Shown here: in pieces, positions 9,201 through 17,670 of the stretch | Layout: every line of letters begins with the position of its first letter | Position numbering within the stretch: the first letter of the stretch is position 1 | Assembly (NCBI GenBank): GCA_964019655.1 | Contig: CAXHTR010000008.1 | Coordinates: forward strand, 1,240,001 to 1,304,000 | Direction of reading: 5' to 3' | Length of the DNA: 64,000 bases | DNA from: Perkinsela sp. pyNocScin1 | Lineage: Eukaryota > Euglenozoa > Kinetoplastea > Prokinetoplastida > Perkinselidae | Notes under the pieces: model-generated | Told to the model about the DNA's origin: nothing | Database searches by the model: none | Seen by the model: only the letters and a program-made list of their open reading frames with translations | Program-made: the position numbers and the translations under genes

Positions 9201-10814
9201 CTCGCCCTTCTTCCCAGAAGATTTCTTCTCCAAGAGGCCCTGCGACAAGAAGCCGAGCGTCGTGAGCTTCGTCTTCGAATGGAACTGGTGGAGTGTGTAT
9301 GCCAAAGCCTGGGCCTCTGAGTGGAATAGCGTGACGATGCGCCGCCACGCCGCGGCGGGGTCTGTCTCGGGCACGCTCAGCCCGTAAAACTGCGTGAGCG
9401 GCAGCGCGCGGAAGCTGAGCGAGCGGTTGGCGTTGAAGCGCATGAGGTGCTCGATGTCGGGCATTTTGGTGTCCTCGAGGGGGACGACCGCGACGTTCGT
9501 GCGCGCGTGGGCCTTGTAGAACTCATTGATCGCGCGCATGAGCTCCGCGGGGCTCGAGGACTCCGCCTTGAGCATCTTGCGCTGGCCGCAGCTGAAGAGT
9601 TTTAATGAGTAACCCGTGTGCCCGCTCGCGATCTCGCACTGCCGGTAGGACACGAGGCAGACGTCCAGAATGCCCTGGAGGCCGCTGAGCATCTGCTCCT
9701 CCGCGGCGAGCTTGTTGCCGAGGTGCTTGAGGGAGCGCGTGACAGTCGTCCACACGAGGGCCGCCTGCCTGGCCGCGCGGGCCTCGCTCTCGGGCTTCCG
9801 GGGCCCGCCGCAGGTTTTGAGCAAGAACTTTGCGTTTTCTTTTACAGAATCCTGGGCCATCGGGCCGAGCGCGGCGCTGAACTCTTCCAGCGTCTGCGGC
9901 ATCGACATGTCCTTCACGCGCGTGATGTGGTCGAAGAAGACAGACTTGCAGAGGCCGATGGCGTCCTGAATGAGCATCGCGTCCAAAGACTTGGCGAGCT
10001 CGATGGGCAGGCCGTCAGTGGCCATCGGCAGGATGACGGGGACGGCGTTCGCGCCGGTCTTTGTCCAGATGCCACGCATCCAGGTGTTGAGCGTCGCGAT
10101 GTCCTTGCGCTGCGCCTGTGCGATGGTGACAGCGAGGCGGTCTTTCGAATAAATAACGTTGTCGAGCGAGAGGCTCGCGGACTGGCCAGAGGCGCCGTGG
10201 CGCACGCAGACAGTGCCACTGAAGATGACAGTGCCGTTTGACTTGTGGTCGTAGGTGCCGTCCCAGGCCATGGAGAAGACGATGTAGCGCTTGTGCGTGG
10301 ACTCGACGTGCTCCTTGACGGTGTCGAGGAGCTGCGAATTCTCAGTCGTCGTGAGCCCGTGCGCGCGGCAGTACGCCTGGAGCAACAGGTCAGTGAGCTT
10401 GACGCCGGAGTAGCCGAGGATGACGTGGCGGGCCTTGATGGACAGCGGCGTCTCAATCGACGTGAAATTGCGCGAGATCATCGCCTGGTTGCTCCCGAGG
10501 GCTGTAAAAGTGCTCTGCGTGGGCACCGGCAGCGGCTTGCGGTGCGCGAGGGCCAGCCGAGGCGGGCCAGAGGCTTTCGCAGCGGCAGTGCCCGGCTTGG
10601 GCTGTGCGGCTTGGGCTTTTGTTGGTGTCGCTGGGGCTGGTGCTGAAAAGTCCAAGTCGAACTCGTCTTCCTCGGGCGCTTCGAGGGTGACCTTTGGGGT
10701 CTCTGGGGCCCGCGAGGGCGGCGTCTGGTGGTAAGCGCGCGCCGGCGAGGCGAGCGGCCCCTGCGCCAGGCGCCATCGGGCGGACGCTGGGCAGAGGGCA
10801 TTGAGCTTTGCCAT
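6282..10814 (-). CDS. Mitochondrial family-A DNA polymerase with 3'-5' exonuclease (POLIB/C/D-like)
   Basis: 1510 residues with an Arg/Ala-rich presequence (ends near AYHQTPP). Residues about 130-600 are a large region without recognised domain. The exonuclease follows: Exo I YLVLDLETTT (about 606), Exo II VLVGHNLKFD (about 663), Exo III YLEGDLRNTE (about 753). The polymerase has motif A DYSQLE (about 1216), motif B RQKAKIFSFQRQYG (about 1284) and motif C VHDCVW (about 1438). Catalytic aspartates are kept, but motif C has HDC where family A normally has HDE, and the Arg of DYSQIELR is Val. About 300 extra residues separate exonuclease and motif A. Kinetoplastids carry several such polymerases (POLIA-POLID) for kinetoplast DNA; the architecture suggests POLIB, C or D, but I cannot assign which. 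Confidence 0.85.
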   Translation of the reverse strand: MAKLNALCPASARWRLAQGPLASPARAYHQTPPSRAPETPKVTLEAPEEDEFDLDFSAPAPATPTKAQAAQPKPGTAAAKASGPPRLALAHRKPLPVPTQSTFTALGSNQAMISRNFTSIETPLSIKARHVILGYSGVKLTDLLLQAYCRAHGLTTTENSQLLDTVKEHVESTHKRYIVFSMAWDGTYDHKSNGTVIFSGTVCVRHGASGQSASLSLDNVIYSKDRLAVTIAQAQRKDIATLNTWMRGIWTKTGANAVPVILPMATDGLPIELAKSLDAMLIQDAIGLCKSVFFDHITRVKDMSMPQTLEEFSAALGPMAQDSVKENAKFLLKTCGGPRKPESEARAARQAALVWTTVTRSLKHLGNKLAAEEQMLSGLQGILDVCLVSYRQCEIASGHTGYSLKLFSCGQRKMLKAESSSPAELMRAINEFYKAHARTNVAVVPLEDTKMPDIEHLMRFNANRSLSFRALPLTQFYGLSVPETDPAAAWRRIVTLFHSEAQALAYTLHQFHSKTKLTTLGFLSQGLLEKKSSGKKGEAVLKQAIRDSSATTYGGGKAFSMAERNWFAFDNDAMFKAYKRLLFNPERRAREKALLENYKRYLVLDLETTTIRHNKRVASPFCPDNFVVLPGYCDFTGKLSIPAEKLTGRAQMKLPDLSGYDVLVGHNLKFDLLWLWDDPQLVAFFQRGGIIWDTMYAEYLISGQTRRVGTGIGLNQIAMRYGGSRKLDEVKSLWDKGVDTKDIQYSILRKYLEGDLRNTEIVFKKQLEVALKDNQIEIIRSRMDVVPCTTEMEFNGLKMNRAEGKRQYDILREEIQECKSTLRALIPAGVGRMLRPHWNWNSTHHLSAMYWGGAAKVAERNMLGTPKNISAAVELAVRAGTFSAKMRNQYGLAFLKSAGLRTTGKCAEVMERIQTFVMQKCPDNFRLALVGGFGAAKPWLFDPLSEKKVFLLDKTLKKSDEKFPLHAAVSAALEGFDAKTARVLCLCADTPAAAIDDFCDEHGLYSDDEVVFFGNIRQLLAGFSENATPLEILKRLRQLCCNNTNLGQNMTKEDVKAVLDRVGSSLGQTDDCFTVPVPADAETHVSLPGLVTQYFPDAADREKFMKNSKTEKGKMAVGLFAIEEFAKRGEPIAKTLLEMRTKTKLLGTYYETDGTGMMSLICDQDECIHHELQLCQTSTSRMASSNPNMQNVPKTDDLRKLFISRFGADGILLETDYSQLEVVVLCALSRDPQMIADILNKVDFHCKRVTLMRPKLTYDEVFRKAKKEKVPEFVELRQKAKIFSFQRQYGAGVAKLSESTGMTTDEIRALIKNEELTYKEVKRFYRLVEHSVNSWTAALQDASRSTAGNYAYKGEFRALTGTKFTFGQTERSPEMLQRMAADGRAADPMAFLSTQLKNYPIQGFAGEIVQVMLGRLWRHFVANGNYGGKAVLTNTVHDCVWVDCHKDVVHAVGADVKRILNSVQEVFNKKWPELSIGVPFTTETCVGRTMAGMKDIEKFVANEGERKKAH

Positions 10815-10915
10815 TTTTTTTGAGATTATACGAGAGAAATGACGAATTTGCTTGACTAATTATGCACAAATTGAAAGTATTCAGACTATTTATGAGTCAC
10901 AGCTAACAGGAACAT

Positions 10916-11107
10916 CTATTTGCTCTTCTTGATGCCTCCCTGAGAGAGCGGTCCGCCCTTCTTCTTGACCTGGTTGGCGAGCTCAGCGATCTTCTTGGCC
11001 TCCTCGCGCTTCTTCTGCTGGAAGGCCTTGTCGTCGTCGTCAAGGTTGACCTTCTCTTTCTTTGCCTGCTTGAGTGGCTTCAGCTTGCCGCCCTGTCTGG
11101 AGCTCAT
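10916..11107 (-). CDS. TMA7: TMA7 (translation machinery-associated protein 7)
   Basis: 63 residues, the usual family length (about 64). It begins MSSRQGGKLKPLKQAKKEK, has the charged DDDDKAFQQKKREEAKKI helix and ends GGPLSQGGIKKSK, which matches the TMA7/CCDC72 pattern along its whole length. TMA7 is a small basic protein that co-purifies with ribosomes; its exact role is not settled. A pyrimidine-rich tract and AG precede the ATG. Confidence 0.93.
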   Translation of the reverse strand: MSSRQGGKLKPLKQAKKEKVNLDDDDKAFQQKKREEAKKIAELANQVKKKGGPLSQGGIKKSK

Positions 11108-11121
11108 TTTATTTTAAGTAA

Positions 11122-11140
11122 CTTCGAGAAAAGTAAAGTG
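11122..11140 (-). promoter_or_regulatory. Probable trans-splice acceptor of TMA7
   Basis: On the minus strand a CTTTACTTTTCTCGAAG tract ends in AG about 15 nt before the TMA7 ATG. Confidence 0.45.
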
Positions 11141-11258
11141 CTTCAAAGCATCGAACAAACGTTTCTGAAGAAAATTGCAACTATGCGGGAGATCGCTGAG
11201 GCCCGAGGCCACAGCGCAGCTGCACTAGCATTGCATTTTCTCATTCATCCCTTCACCC

Positions 11259-12257
11259 CTACACGACCTTCGGGATGCGCATGATGCCGAACCTGTGGAG
11301 CCCATAGGCGGTCGCAGCGCCGAGCACGCACGGCTGCCAGTCGTAGAACAAAATGACGGCGCTGCCGAAGAAGGCGGCGTACTTGACCCACCCGTTGAAC
11401 GAGGCGAGCAGCTGCAGCGGCATGTAGCCGTTTGTCAGCGCGCTCACGACGAAGAGGCCGGCAATGAGGTCCCACGGGCCGTACTGCACCTCAGAGTCCT
11501 CTGGCAAAACTTTGCGGAGCCCGAGCATGCCAAGGCCAGACATGAGGACGACGAGCGCGAGGAAGCGAAGAAGAAAGGTGCTCCCGACGGTGTTCATGAC
11601 GGGGTGGCCGAGGTTGTGGATTAGGAGCATCGCGAAGGCCATCGACAGAAAGTTTGTCGTGAGCAGGCAGTGCGAGAGCGGGGACAACAGCGCACTCCAC
11701 GCCCAGTCGACGCCGCAGATGGAAATCCAGAACTGCTCCTCGACCTGCGAGCCCGTGCTGCTGAGGCAGAATATCGAGAAAATTAAGAACTGGAACGCGT
11801 TCACGGCGTTGTAGATGTCTGGGAACTCCTTGATGTCGTGCTTGAGGCCACGGTACTCTTTGACAAAAAAATTCAGCTTCTCGGGCTCCTCGCCCTCGGT
11901 ACCCTCAGCCTGTGTCTCGCCCTCTTTCGGCTTTTCATGAGACTTTTGCTCTTTTTCAGTATTGTTTGCGGCTTCACGCTGCACTGCGCTCACATGAAAG
12001 TTCAGCTTGGCGGTGTAAAAGAGTGACGCTTTGGGGGAAATGAGCGGCAAGGCGCCGACTGATAGCGCAAAGGCCTTGGCTGGGCAGCGAAACGTATGAA
12101 CATTGCGCCGGCTGACAGCTGGGCAGTGTGCTGCAGCTACTCGTGCGGTAAACGCGTACTGTCGGAGGTGCATGTGCATGACACGTGGGAGCGACTGGGG
12201 CCTGGCGAAGGCTTTCATGTGGAAGAGTGACACGCGGGACGCAAAGGCAGTCTGCAT
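11259..12257 (-). CDS. Polytopic mitochondrial membrane protein, distantly rhomboid-like
   Basis: 332 residues. The first about 95 are rich in Arg/His/Ala/Ser with almost no acidic residues, a long mitochondrial presequence. A Glu/Lys-rich linker (95-130) precedes five or six hydrophobic segments. The stretch PLSHCLLTTNFLSMAFAMLL (about 190-210) followed by a Gly-x-x-x-x-x-x-Gly turn resembles rhomboid helix 2. However, the expected GxSG serine motif is not seen later (GPWDLIAGLFVVSALTNG sits where it would fall), so a protease is unlikely. It could be a rhomboid-fold pseudoprotease or an unrelated inner-membrane protein. Only the mitochondrial and multi-span assignment is firm. Confidence 0.5.
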   Translation of the reverse strand: MQTAFASRVSLFHMKAFARPQSLPRVMHMHLRQYAFTARVAAAHCPAVSRRNVHTFRCPAKAFALSVGALPLISPKASLFYTAKLNFHVSAVQREAANNTEKEQKSHEKPKEGETQAEGTEGEEPEKLNFFVKEYRGLKHDIKEFPDIYNAVNAFQFLIFSIFCLSSTGSQVEEQFWISICGVDWAWSALLSPLSHCLLTTNFLSMAFAMLLIHNLGHPVMNTVGSTFLLRFLALVVLMSGLGMLGLRKVLPEDSEVQYGPWDLIAGLFVVSALTNGYMPLQLLASFNGWVKYAAFFGSAVILFYDWQPCVLGAATAYGLHRFGIMRIPKVV

Positions 12258-12495
12258 GATACAATACGAATGGGAATGACAGTGAAAGTACAGAATCTAG
12301 AGGTTGAAAGAGATACACTTCTGTGTAAAGTCCATCAACTGTACAAACACTGGCGACGAAAGTAAATCGGGTCTTCACCCCCTCTAAGCATCGAAATTAA
12401 GATACAAGAGCTTTAGAGTACCCACAGGTCTCTTCCAGAAGCTCGATGAACAACTACAATCGCAGGTCGTGCTTTCAGGCCGTACATCAGCAGAC

Positions 12496-15405
12496 TTACA
12501 CTCCTCCCACCCTGTATATGCCCTCCAAGAGCTCTTCCTTCTTCTTCAAGATCACTATTGGGTGCCGGTCCTGCTCGAGCGTCGCCCAGGGCACACGATT
12601 TTTTTCCGTGAAGAGACTATCGTCCTGCTGATTGCTCACCCACTTGCCGCCCCACGCGTTCGACACGTAGCGCCAGAGCAGCGCGTCGCGCTGCGGCGCG
12701 GAAAGCCCGAGGACCCGCGTGTGGAGCGACGGGATGTACCGGACCTCCTCCGGCGTTTTCGCGAGCACAAAGTGGTACACGTTGGCACTCGCAATGTTTC
12801 CAATGTGCGAGACGCATCTAACTGCATCGTCGCTCACGGGCACAGCGCAGCGCGGGTCGTCAATAAAGATGTCAAAGCTGCCTGTGAGGTGCGCCTGACG
12901 CACAGCCCTTGCGATTTTGAGTGGGGCAAGCAGCAGCATGCTCTCTGGGCTTTGTTGAAACTTTTCAATTGATCTGTACAATTCTGCAGTGTTCGATGAC
13001 TCACGCAGCCGATTAAACTGCTGGCCCTCCTGGCAGCAGAGCTTTGCAGTTTTCGACCGGCCGCCATGCGCGAAGTACCGCAGCTCGACGCTTTCCAGTA
13101 GAGCCGCAAAGATCTCTAATGCCCCGGAGTGAAGTGCAAAAAGTATGCACTTCCGGCCTCGCAGGCAGGCGCCGCGCATAGCGTTGAGTATCAAAATGTA
13201 CTTTGGGTTACACGCCAAGTCGCAAAAAGCATCGTTCGGGCACAGGCGTGCCGCCACCTCGAGGAGCGGCTCGTTGATGGGGTCGCTCGGCGGGGCTGTC
13301 GCTGTGCGCTGGTCATTGCAGGGCTCGCTGCTCACTTTGGTGAACTGGATGTTCGCAAAGCAGCTCGGGAGTTTCGTCTTGGTGGGTCTTTGCGCCTTTT
13401 CTGCCCTTTTCTTGGGCTGTTCGCCTCTGTCTGCGGGTCGAACCACAAAGTCTTTGACTGCATTGTAGAACAGACTCGTGTGTGACGCCAAGTTCTCGAG
13501 AAGAGTGAGAAATGGACTGTTCAAAATTTTATGCGTGCCTGTGCCTTTTCTGCCAGACGACGCGCGCTGAAAGGCGTCGAGTATACCCATAATAAGTTTT
13601 TCTTGCAGGTCACTGGGACGGACGCGAACGATGAGCTGTGCTGGGACCGGAATTCGATAATCTGCTGAGCTACAGTTACTGAAAATACATTTTTTGTCTG
13701 TCATCGATGTCACGCGGCTCTGCGCGTGCTGTGTGCTCTCTAAAGGCTCAGAGATCCCTGCAGCTGCCTCCTGCGGCGGAAAGAGGTGTGCGTAGTACGG
13801 CGAAGCATGCAGCGAGGCACAGAGGACCACCCTGCTGCTCGCCCGGCGGAACATCCGAGCCGCGTCGAAGACTCGGGCCGCCTCGCCGCCTGGCGCGCTG
13901 TCGTCGAACAAAAGCACATCAATCTTCTTGAAAAGGTCTTTCATGCACAGATCAGTTCTGGTGAGATTTCGGTACTTTTGGGGGACAGCGGTGTCTTTCG
14001 CCGCTATGGCTGTGAGCGCCTCGTAGGAAACAAGAATGAGCACTGGGCACACTGTGATGCCTTTGAGATAGTCTTTTGCAGACCGAAGCGATGCTTCGGA
14101 CGGCTCAAATACACTTTTTTCGCCTTTTCTCGTCTCGGCCACGTCTATCACATGAACTTTATACGACAGCTGTTGGTCTGCTGGGAATTCCATGTGCATT
14201 CGCTTGGCGAGCGAGTGATAGGCGCGCTGCCAGTGTAAAATTTTCTGCTGGGGTACGACTAAAAGGCCAGCGCAGTTGCCAAGCTGTGCCAAGTAGTGAA
14301 AGAGCAGCAGGGCCACGAATTTCTTGCCAGCACCAGTTGGAAGTGGAAAGAAGGACGTGTGGATGTCATCGAGGGCAAAGTAAGAACTCACTAAGCTCAA
14401 GCCTGTGGTATCACGCGCAATGGCAAAGGACGTGCACAGTGACTGCAACGCATCCCGCTGGTGGTCTTTTAAGATTGATTCTACAGCCAAAGGTGTGACT
14501 ACTCGCCGATTTTCAGTGCGCATCGAATCTGAAGTCTTTTCTTCACTGACCTGACTGCGCCTCACTTCAGACGCTTCACTGCTTTCCCTTGTACTTATGT
14601 CCAAGGACCCAGTGGACAGCGAAGCCCCAGAAAAGAGTGCGCTTGGCTGTATATTTGTCGACTTCCTCGGTGCCTCACGCTCACTACCGCTTGATGTCTC
14701 TATTTCTCCAAAGTCCATTTCCATTCCAATTTTATCATCTACAGAGGCCTTTTCATACACACTCAGCGATGTCTCCGTAAATATGCGCTTTCGCTCCCCG
14801 GATGACGTACTGTCCCGAGGCTGCGGCTCGTCGGACGCTCGCATGGACTGGCCAAAGAGGTCCTCGTCGTTCACCGATGCTATTCTCGGGCTTGCAGCCT
14901 CAGTCCGCTCCTCAATCGGTTCAGAACTCACTGTGTGCCGCTCCAGCGGAATGACGTTGGCCCGAAAGACGTACTCCCGCGAGGCACCATCGACACTGCC
15001 AAAGCGCACCTTGTGCCCGTGCTCGATCCGCACCCACTGGTTCGGCTCGAGGCGCTCGCCGTTCAGCGACGTCCCGTTCCGCGAGCCTAGATCACTGATA
15101 TAGAAGCGGTCGACTGGGAAGTGCGACCGACGCCGCTGCCCAGGCGCCGCCGACACGGGCGAGCACCCAGGGCCCTGTCGCAGGATGACCGCGTGCTCCC
15201 GCGAGAAAAAAGCGTTGCGCGTCGTGTCCGGAATGACGACGTCACACGTCTGGCCGCGGCCGATGCGCGCCTCGCGCGCGAAGTCGAGGTCACCCGCGTA
15301 TTTCTTTGAAGCCCGGAAGAAGGGCATGAGGTCGAGCGTGACCGCCGCCGAGTCGCCCCGGCTGTTCGGCTCGAGGATGACAGTTTGGTCGCTTTCAGAG
15401 ATCAT
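12496..15405 (-). CDS. FHA-domain protein fused to degenerate SNF2-like helicase
   Basis: 969 residues. Residues about 45-150 are a clear FHA phosphothreonine-binding domain: RIGRGQTCDVVIP, SREH (69-71) and SDLGSRNGTSLNGE (104-117). After a Ser/Glu-rich linker an SF2 core begins with LKDHQRDALQSL (about 310) and Walker A LPTGAGKK (about 356). Motif II reads DVLLFDDSA (about 498) instead of DEGH. In the second lobe the equivalent of the SNF2 QAxDRxHRIGQ motif VI reads DDAVRCVSHIGN (around residue 880), with both arginines gone. It is probably nuclear, recruited to phosphorylated partners, and ATPase activity is doubtful. The SNF2 relationship is by motif order and was not tested by alignment. 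Confidence 0.7.
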   Translation of the reverse strand: MISESDQTVILEPNSRGDSAAVTLDLMPFFRASKKYAGDLDFAREARIGRGQTCDVVIPDTTRNAFFSREHAVILRQGPGCSPVSAAPGQRRRSHFPVDRFYISDLGSRNGTSLNGERLEPNQWVRIEHGHKVRFGSVDGASREYVFRANVIPLERHTVSSEPIEERTEAASPRIASVNDEDLFGQSMRASDEPQPRDSTSSGERKRIFTETSLSVYEKASVDDKIGMEMDFGEIETSSGSEREAPRKSTNIQPSALFSGASLSTGSLDISTRESSEASEVRRSQVSEEKTSDSMRTENRRVVTPLAVESILKDHQRDALQSLCTSFAIARDTTGLSLVSSYFALDDIHTSFFPLPTGAGKKFVALLLFHYLAQLGNCAGLLVVPQQKILHWQRAYHSLAKRMHMEFPADQQLSYKVHVIDVAETRKGEKSVFEPSEASLRSAKDYLKGITVCPVLILVSYEALTAIAAKDTAVPQKYRNLTRTDLCMKDLFKKIDVLLFDDSAPGGEAARVFDAARMFRRASSRVVLCASLHASPYYAHLFPPQEAAAGISEPLESTQHAQSRVTSMTDKKCIFSNCSSADYRIPVPAQLIVRVRPSDLQEKLIMGILDAFQRASSGRKGTGTHKILNSPFLTLLENLASHTSLFYNAVKDFVVRPADRGEQPKKRAEKAQRPTKTKLPSCFANIQFTKVSSEPCNDQRTATAPPSDPINEPLLEVAARLCPNDAFCDLACNPKYILILNAMRGACLRGRKCILFALHSGALEIFAALLESVELRYFAHGGRSKTAKLCCQEGQQFNRLRESSNTAELYRSIEKFQQSPESMLLLAPLKIARAVRQAHLTGSFDIFIDDPRCAVPVSDDAVRCVSHIGNIASANVYHFVLAKTPEEVRYIPSLHTRVLGLSAPQRDALLWRYVSNAWGGKWVSNQQDDSLFTEKNRVPWATLEQDRHPIVILKKKEELLEGIYRVGGV

Positions 15406-15582
15406 ACCAGGGTGAATTCAGTGCGTTACATGCTTTGCTGTGGTTTCCTTTCACAGAAATGCATCTGAATTCTTAATTCTATTAAAATTCTCACTTTTCT
15501 GAAAAAATCCCTTAAATTTGCAAAATCCAAATAATACAGCTCTAACACACTGAAATTCCTGTTCGTTTTCGCAGAAAGTTTA

Positions 15583-16623
15583 CTAGCAGAACTTGCGGAT
15601 GAGCGCCATGAAGGGCTCGCAGATGCTCCGCAGCTCGGCGCAGCGCTCCTTCTCGAGGCCGCGGTGCCGCACGCTCTCGTGCCACGTGAGCACGGCGTTC
15701 TCGTTGACGACGCCGCGCTCCATGAGCTCAAACAGAAAAATCGGGTACTTGGCGAACATGGCCTCGCTGTTCGCGTGCGCGTAGTGCTCCGCCTCGTCCA
15801 TCACGACGGACATGAGGTCTTTGTTCGTAAATCGGCGGAGGACCGCGGCGCAGGCGCGGATGAGCATGCACGCGTTCGCGGTGTTCTCTGCAGTGAAGTA
15901 GGTGCGGAACACGAGCTTGGTCATGTCCTTTTCCTGCATGCCGAACTCCTGCTTGAGATCAAAAACTTTGTCGACGATGGCGGCCTCGCCGACGCCCTGC
16001 GCGAGGACGCCCTGGAGGATGGCCACAGGGCTCTCGCGGCGCGTCGAGGGCGAGCTCACTTCTTCAAAATCGTCGTCGACGTGCGTGCTGCTGCGGCGCG
16101 TGGACTTGGCCCACGTCTCCTCCTGGCGCTCGTCCTTGCTGCGGCGGTCCTTGTTGGCTGCGAGCTCCGCCTGCACTGCCTCGTTCTCGATGCGGAAGAT
16201 CGATGCGTAGACCTTGTCGTTGACAGTGACGTCTGTCTTCGCGGCGCACGCCTTGCAGCGCATCAAAAGCTTGCTCTTCTCGATGATGTACGTCGTCTCG
16301 GGGTTGCGGCAGCCCTTGGCGCGGCAGAGGACGCCGCGGCGAATGAAGTCGTAGAGGCGGTTCTGGAGCTTGAGCGGGTCGGCCTGGACGTGGTCGCCGG
16401 CGAGGGACCAGCGGTCGTTCTCGAGCTTCATCGCGACACCGAGGTCGGTGCTCATGGACTTGACGAGGATCTCGGCGGGGCGCTTCAGGATGTCGCCGAC
16501 CTCCTTGATGTTGAGGATGACTGTTTTGATGCCGTTGCCGCGGCCCTCGACCTTGCACGAGAGCGGCGGCATCTTGTACCGATAGTAGATATCGGTCTTG
16601 TCGGGATCTATGTTCAGAAGCAT
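15583..16623 (-). CDS. TIF5: Translation initiation factor eIF5
   Basis: 346 residues. The N-terminal eIF5/eIF2B-type domain begins YYRYKMPPLSCKVEGRGNGI; Arg15 is the equivalent of the GTPase-activating arginine of eIF5. A zinc-ribbon follows with C-x(4)-C (about residue 100) and CKAC (about 123). A charged linker leads to the C-terminal W2/MIF4G-like HEAT domain (about 200-346) that contacts eIF2-beta and eIF1. eIF5 stimulates GTP hydrolysis by eIF2 on start-codon recognition. Length is close to the trypanosomatid form and shorter than the human one (431). A strong pyrimidine tract and TTAG lie upstream. Confidence 0.93.
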   Translation of the reverse strand: MLLNIDPDKTDIYYRYKMPPLSCKVEGRGNGIKTVILNIKEVGDILKRPAEILVKSMSTDLGVAMKLENDRWSLAGDHVQADPLKLQNRLYDFIRRGVLCRAKGCRNPETTYIIEKSKLLMRCKACAAKTDVTVNDKVYASIFRIENEAVQAELAANKDRRSKDERQEETWAKSTRRSSTHVDDDFEEVSSPSTRRESPVAILQGVLAQGVGEAAIVDKVFDLKQEFGMQEKDMTKLVFRTYFTAENTANACMLIRACAAVLRRFTNKDLMSVVMDEAEHYAHANSEAMFAKYPIFLFELMERGVVNENAVLTWHESVRHRGLEKERCAELRSICEPFMALIRKFC

Positions 16624-16643
16624 TCGTATGGTATGCGACGAAG

Positions 16644-16680
16644 CTAAGAATAGGGGGTAGATGAAAAGAGAGAGGGATGA
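16644..16680 (-). promoter_or_regulatory. Trans-splice acceptor of eIF5
   Basis: On the minus strand a tract of over 25 mostly C/T bases (CCCTCTCTCTTTTCATCTAC and onward) ends in TTAG about 20 nt before the eIF5 ATG, with no ATG in between. Confidence 0.6.
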
Positions 16681-16851
16681 GATACTAGTAATTAACTATT
16701 GATTTGCATTAGATTTCAGCTGCATGCGTTTGAAATGAATCATTGTTGATAGATCTTTCTTGTGCGAACTTCAAAAGTACCTTGTGATATCCTCGCAATC
16801 TACTGTGCAGAGCAAAAAAATTACGACGACTATAAAACCAGCGTTCTAGAC

Positions 16852-17670
16852 TCATTCTGGTGGAACTTTTCGGCGTGCTTTTACGACCCATTCGAACTCG
16901 TATTCTTCGGCATCAAACTCAATACCTTCCACAAACGACTTCAAAACTGTGAAGGGGGAACCTTGCAGATGACACGATTCTAATGGATTCGGGCTGATTA
17001 TCAGCTCTGTCAACTTTGAGTGAATTTTGTCGACACTTACTTTTGTGAACAAATTTTCGTAGAGCGTGAGACGACGGAGAGCGGGAAAACGCTCATCGAA
17101 GTGTATTTCCCCAGAGAAAGAGTTAGTTCCGATACAAAGACTTTCCAAATTCTCTGGCAAATGTGCAGCGTCAATTGTTCCACTAAAATTATTGGCTGTG
17201 AGGATAACAACCACCAAAGAGCGTGGCATCGTACATGTATTGAACGACCCTTCGAGCCTGTTGGTCTGGACGTCAAGCTCTTTCAGCTGGTGAGGAAGTT
17301 CTTTCGTGTTGATAGTCCCCTCCAAACTATTGAAAGACAACGAAATTTTTTTGAGTGATGCAGGCCAATGCTCAACCATGATGGACCCTGAGAGTTTGCA
17401 GAAATCGAGACACAAATCTTCAATAGAAGGCGGCAAAAACGCAAAATTGACACTACCACGGTGAAAATGTCGTCCATGCAGTTTCTGAAGCTTTCCATCC
17501 TCTTTACGCTCAATTTGAAACTTTGATAAATCAATAATCCCGTTCGCGCTCCTTATATCGCTTTTGTTCGTGCATCCATCAAAAAATGTCTCCAGGAGGG
17601 ACTCCTCAGACATGAGAAAAGGATCGAGTCGCCCAAGCGCTGGGTCGATAGTACATACAATCAAGAACAT
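16852..17670 (-). CDS. Secreted leucine-rich-repeat protein (LRR paralog 2)
   Basis: 272 residues from the ATG at 17670. A short hydrophobic start (MFLIVCTIDPALGRLDP) is followed by the same cap as the paralog at 1767-3128, with LMSEESLLETFFDG and an N-G-I-I-D segment. Five or six LRRs of about 23 residues follow (LP..L..L.L..N.F.GTI), with a short charged tail ending VKARRKVPPE. It is more AT-rich than flanking housekeeping genes. The hydrophobic leader is only about 8-10 residues, short for a signal peptide, so secretion is less certain than for paralog 1. Function unknown. Confidence 0.7.
   Translation of the reverse strand: MFLIVCTIDPALGRLDPFLMSEESLLETFFDGCTNKSDIRSANGIIDLSKFQIERKEDGKLQKLHGRHFHRGSVNFAFLPPSIEDLCLDFCKLSGSIMVEHWPASLKKISLSFNSLEGTINTKELPHQLKELDVQTNRLEGSFNTCTMPRSLVVVILTANNFSGTIDAAHLPENLESLCIGTNSFSGEIHFDERFPALRRLTLYENLFTKVSVDKIHSKLTELIISPNPLESCHLQGSPFTVLKSFVEGIEFDAEEYEFEWVVKARRKVPPE

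Noticed and set aside
15664-16647. 327-codon plus-strand frame opposite eIF5
   Set aside because: Antisense shadow with Ala/Val/Arg-biased composition; eIF5 on the minus strand is unambiguous.
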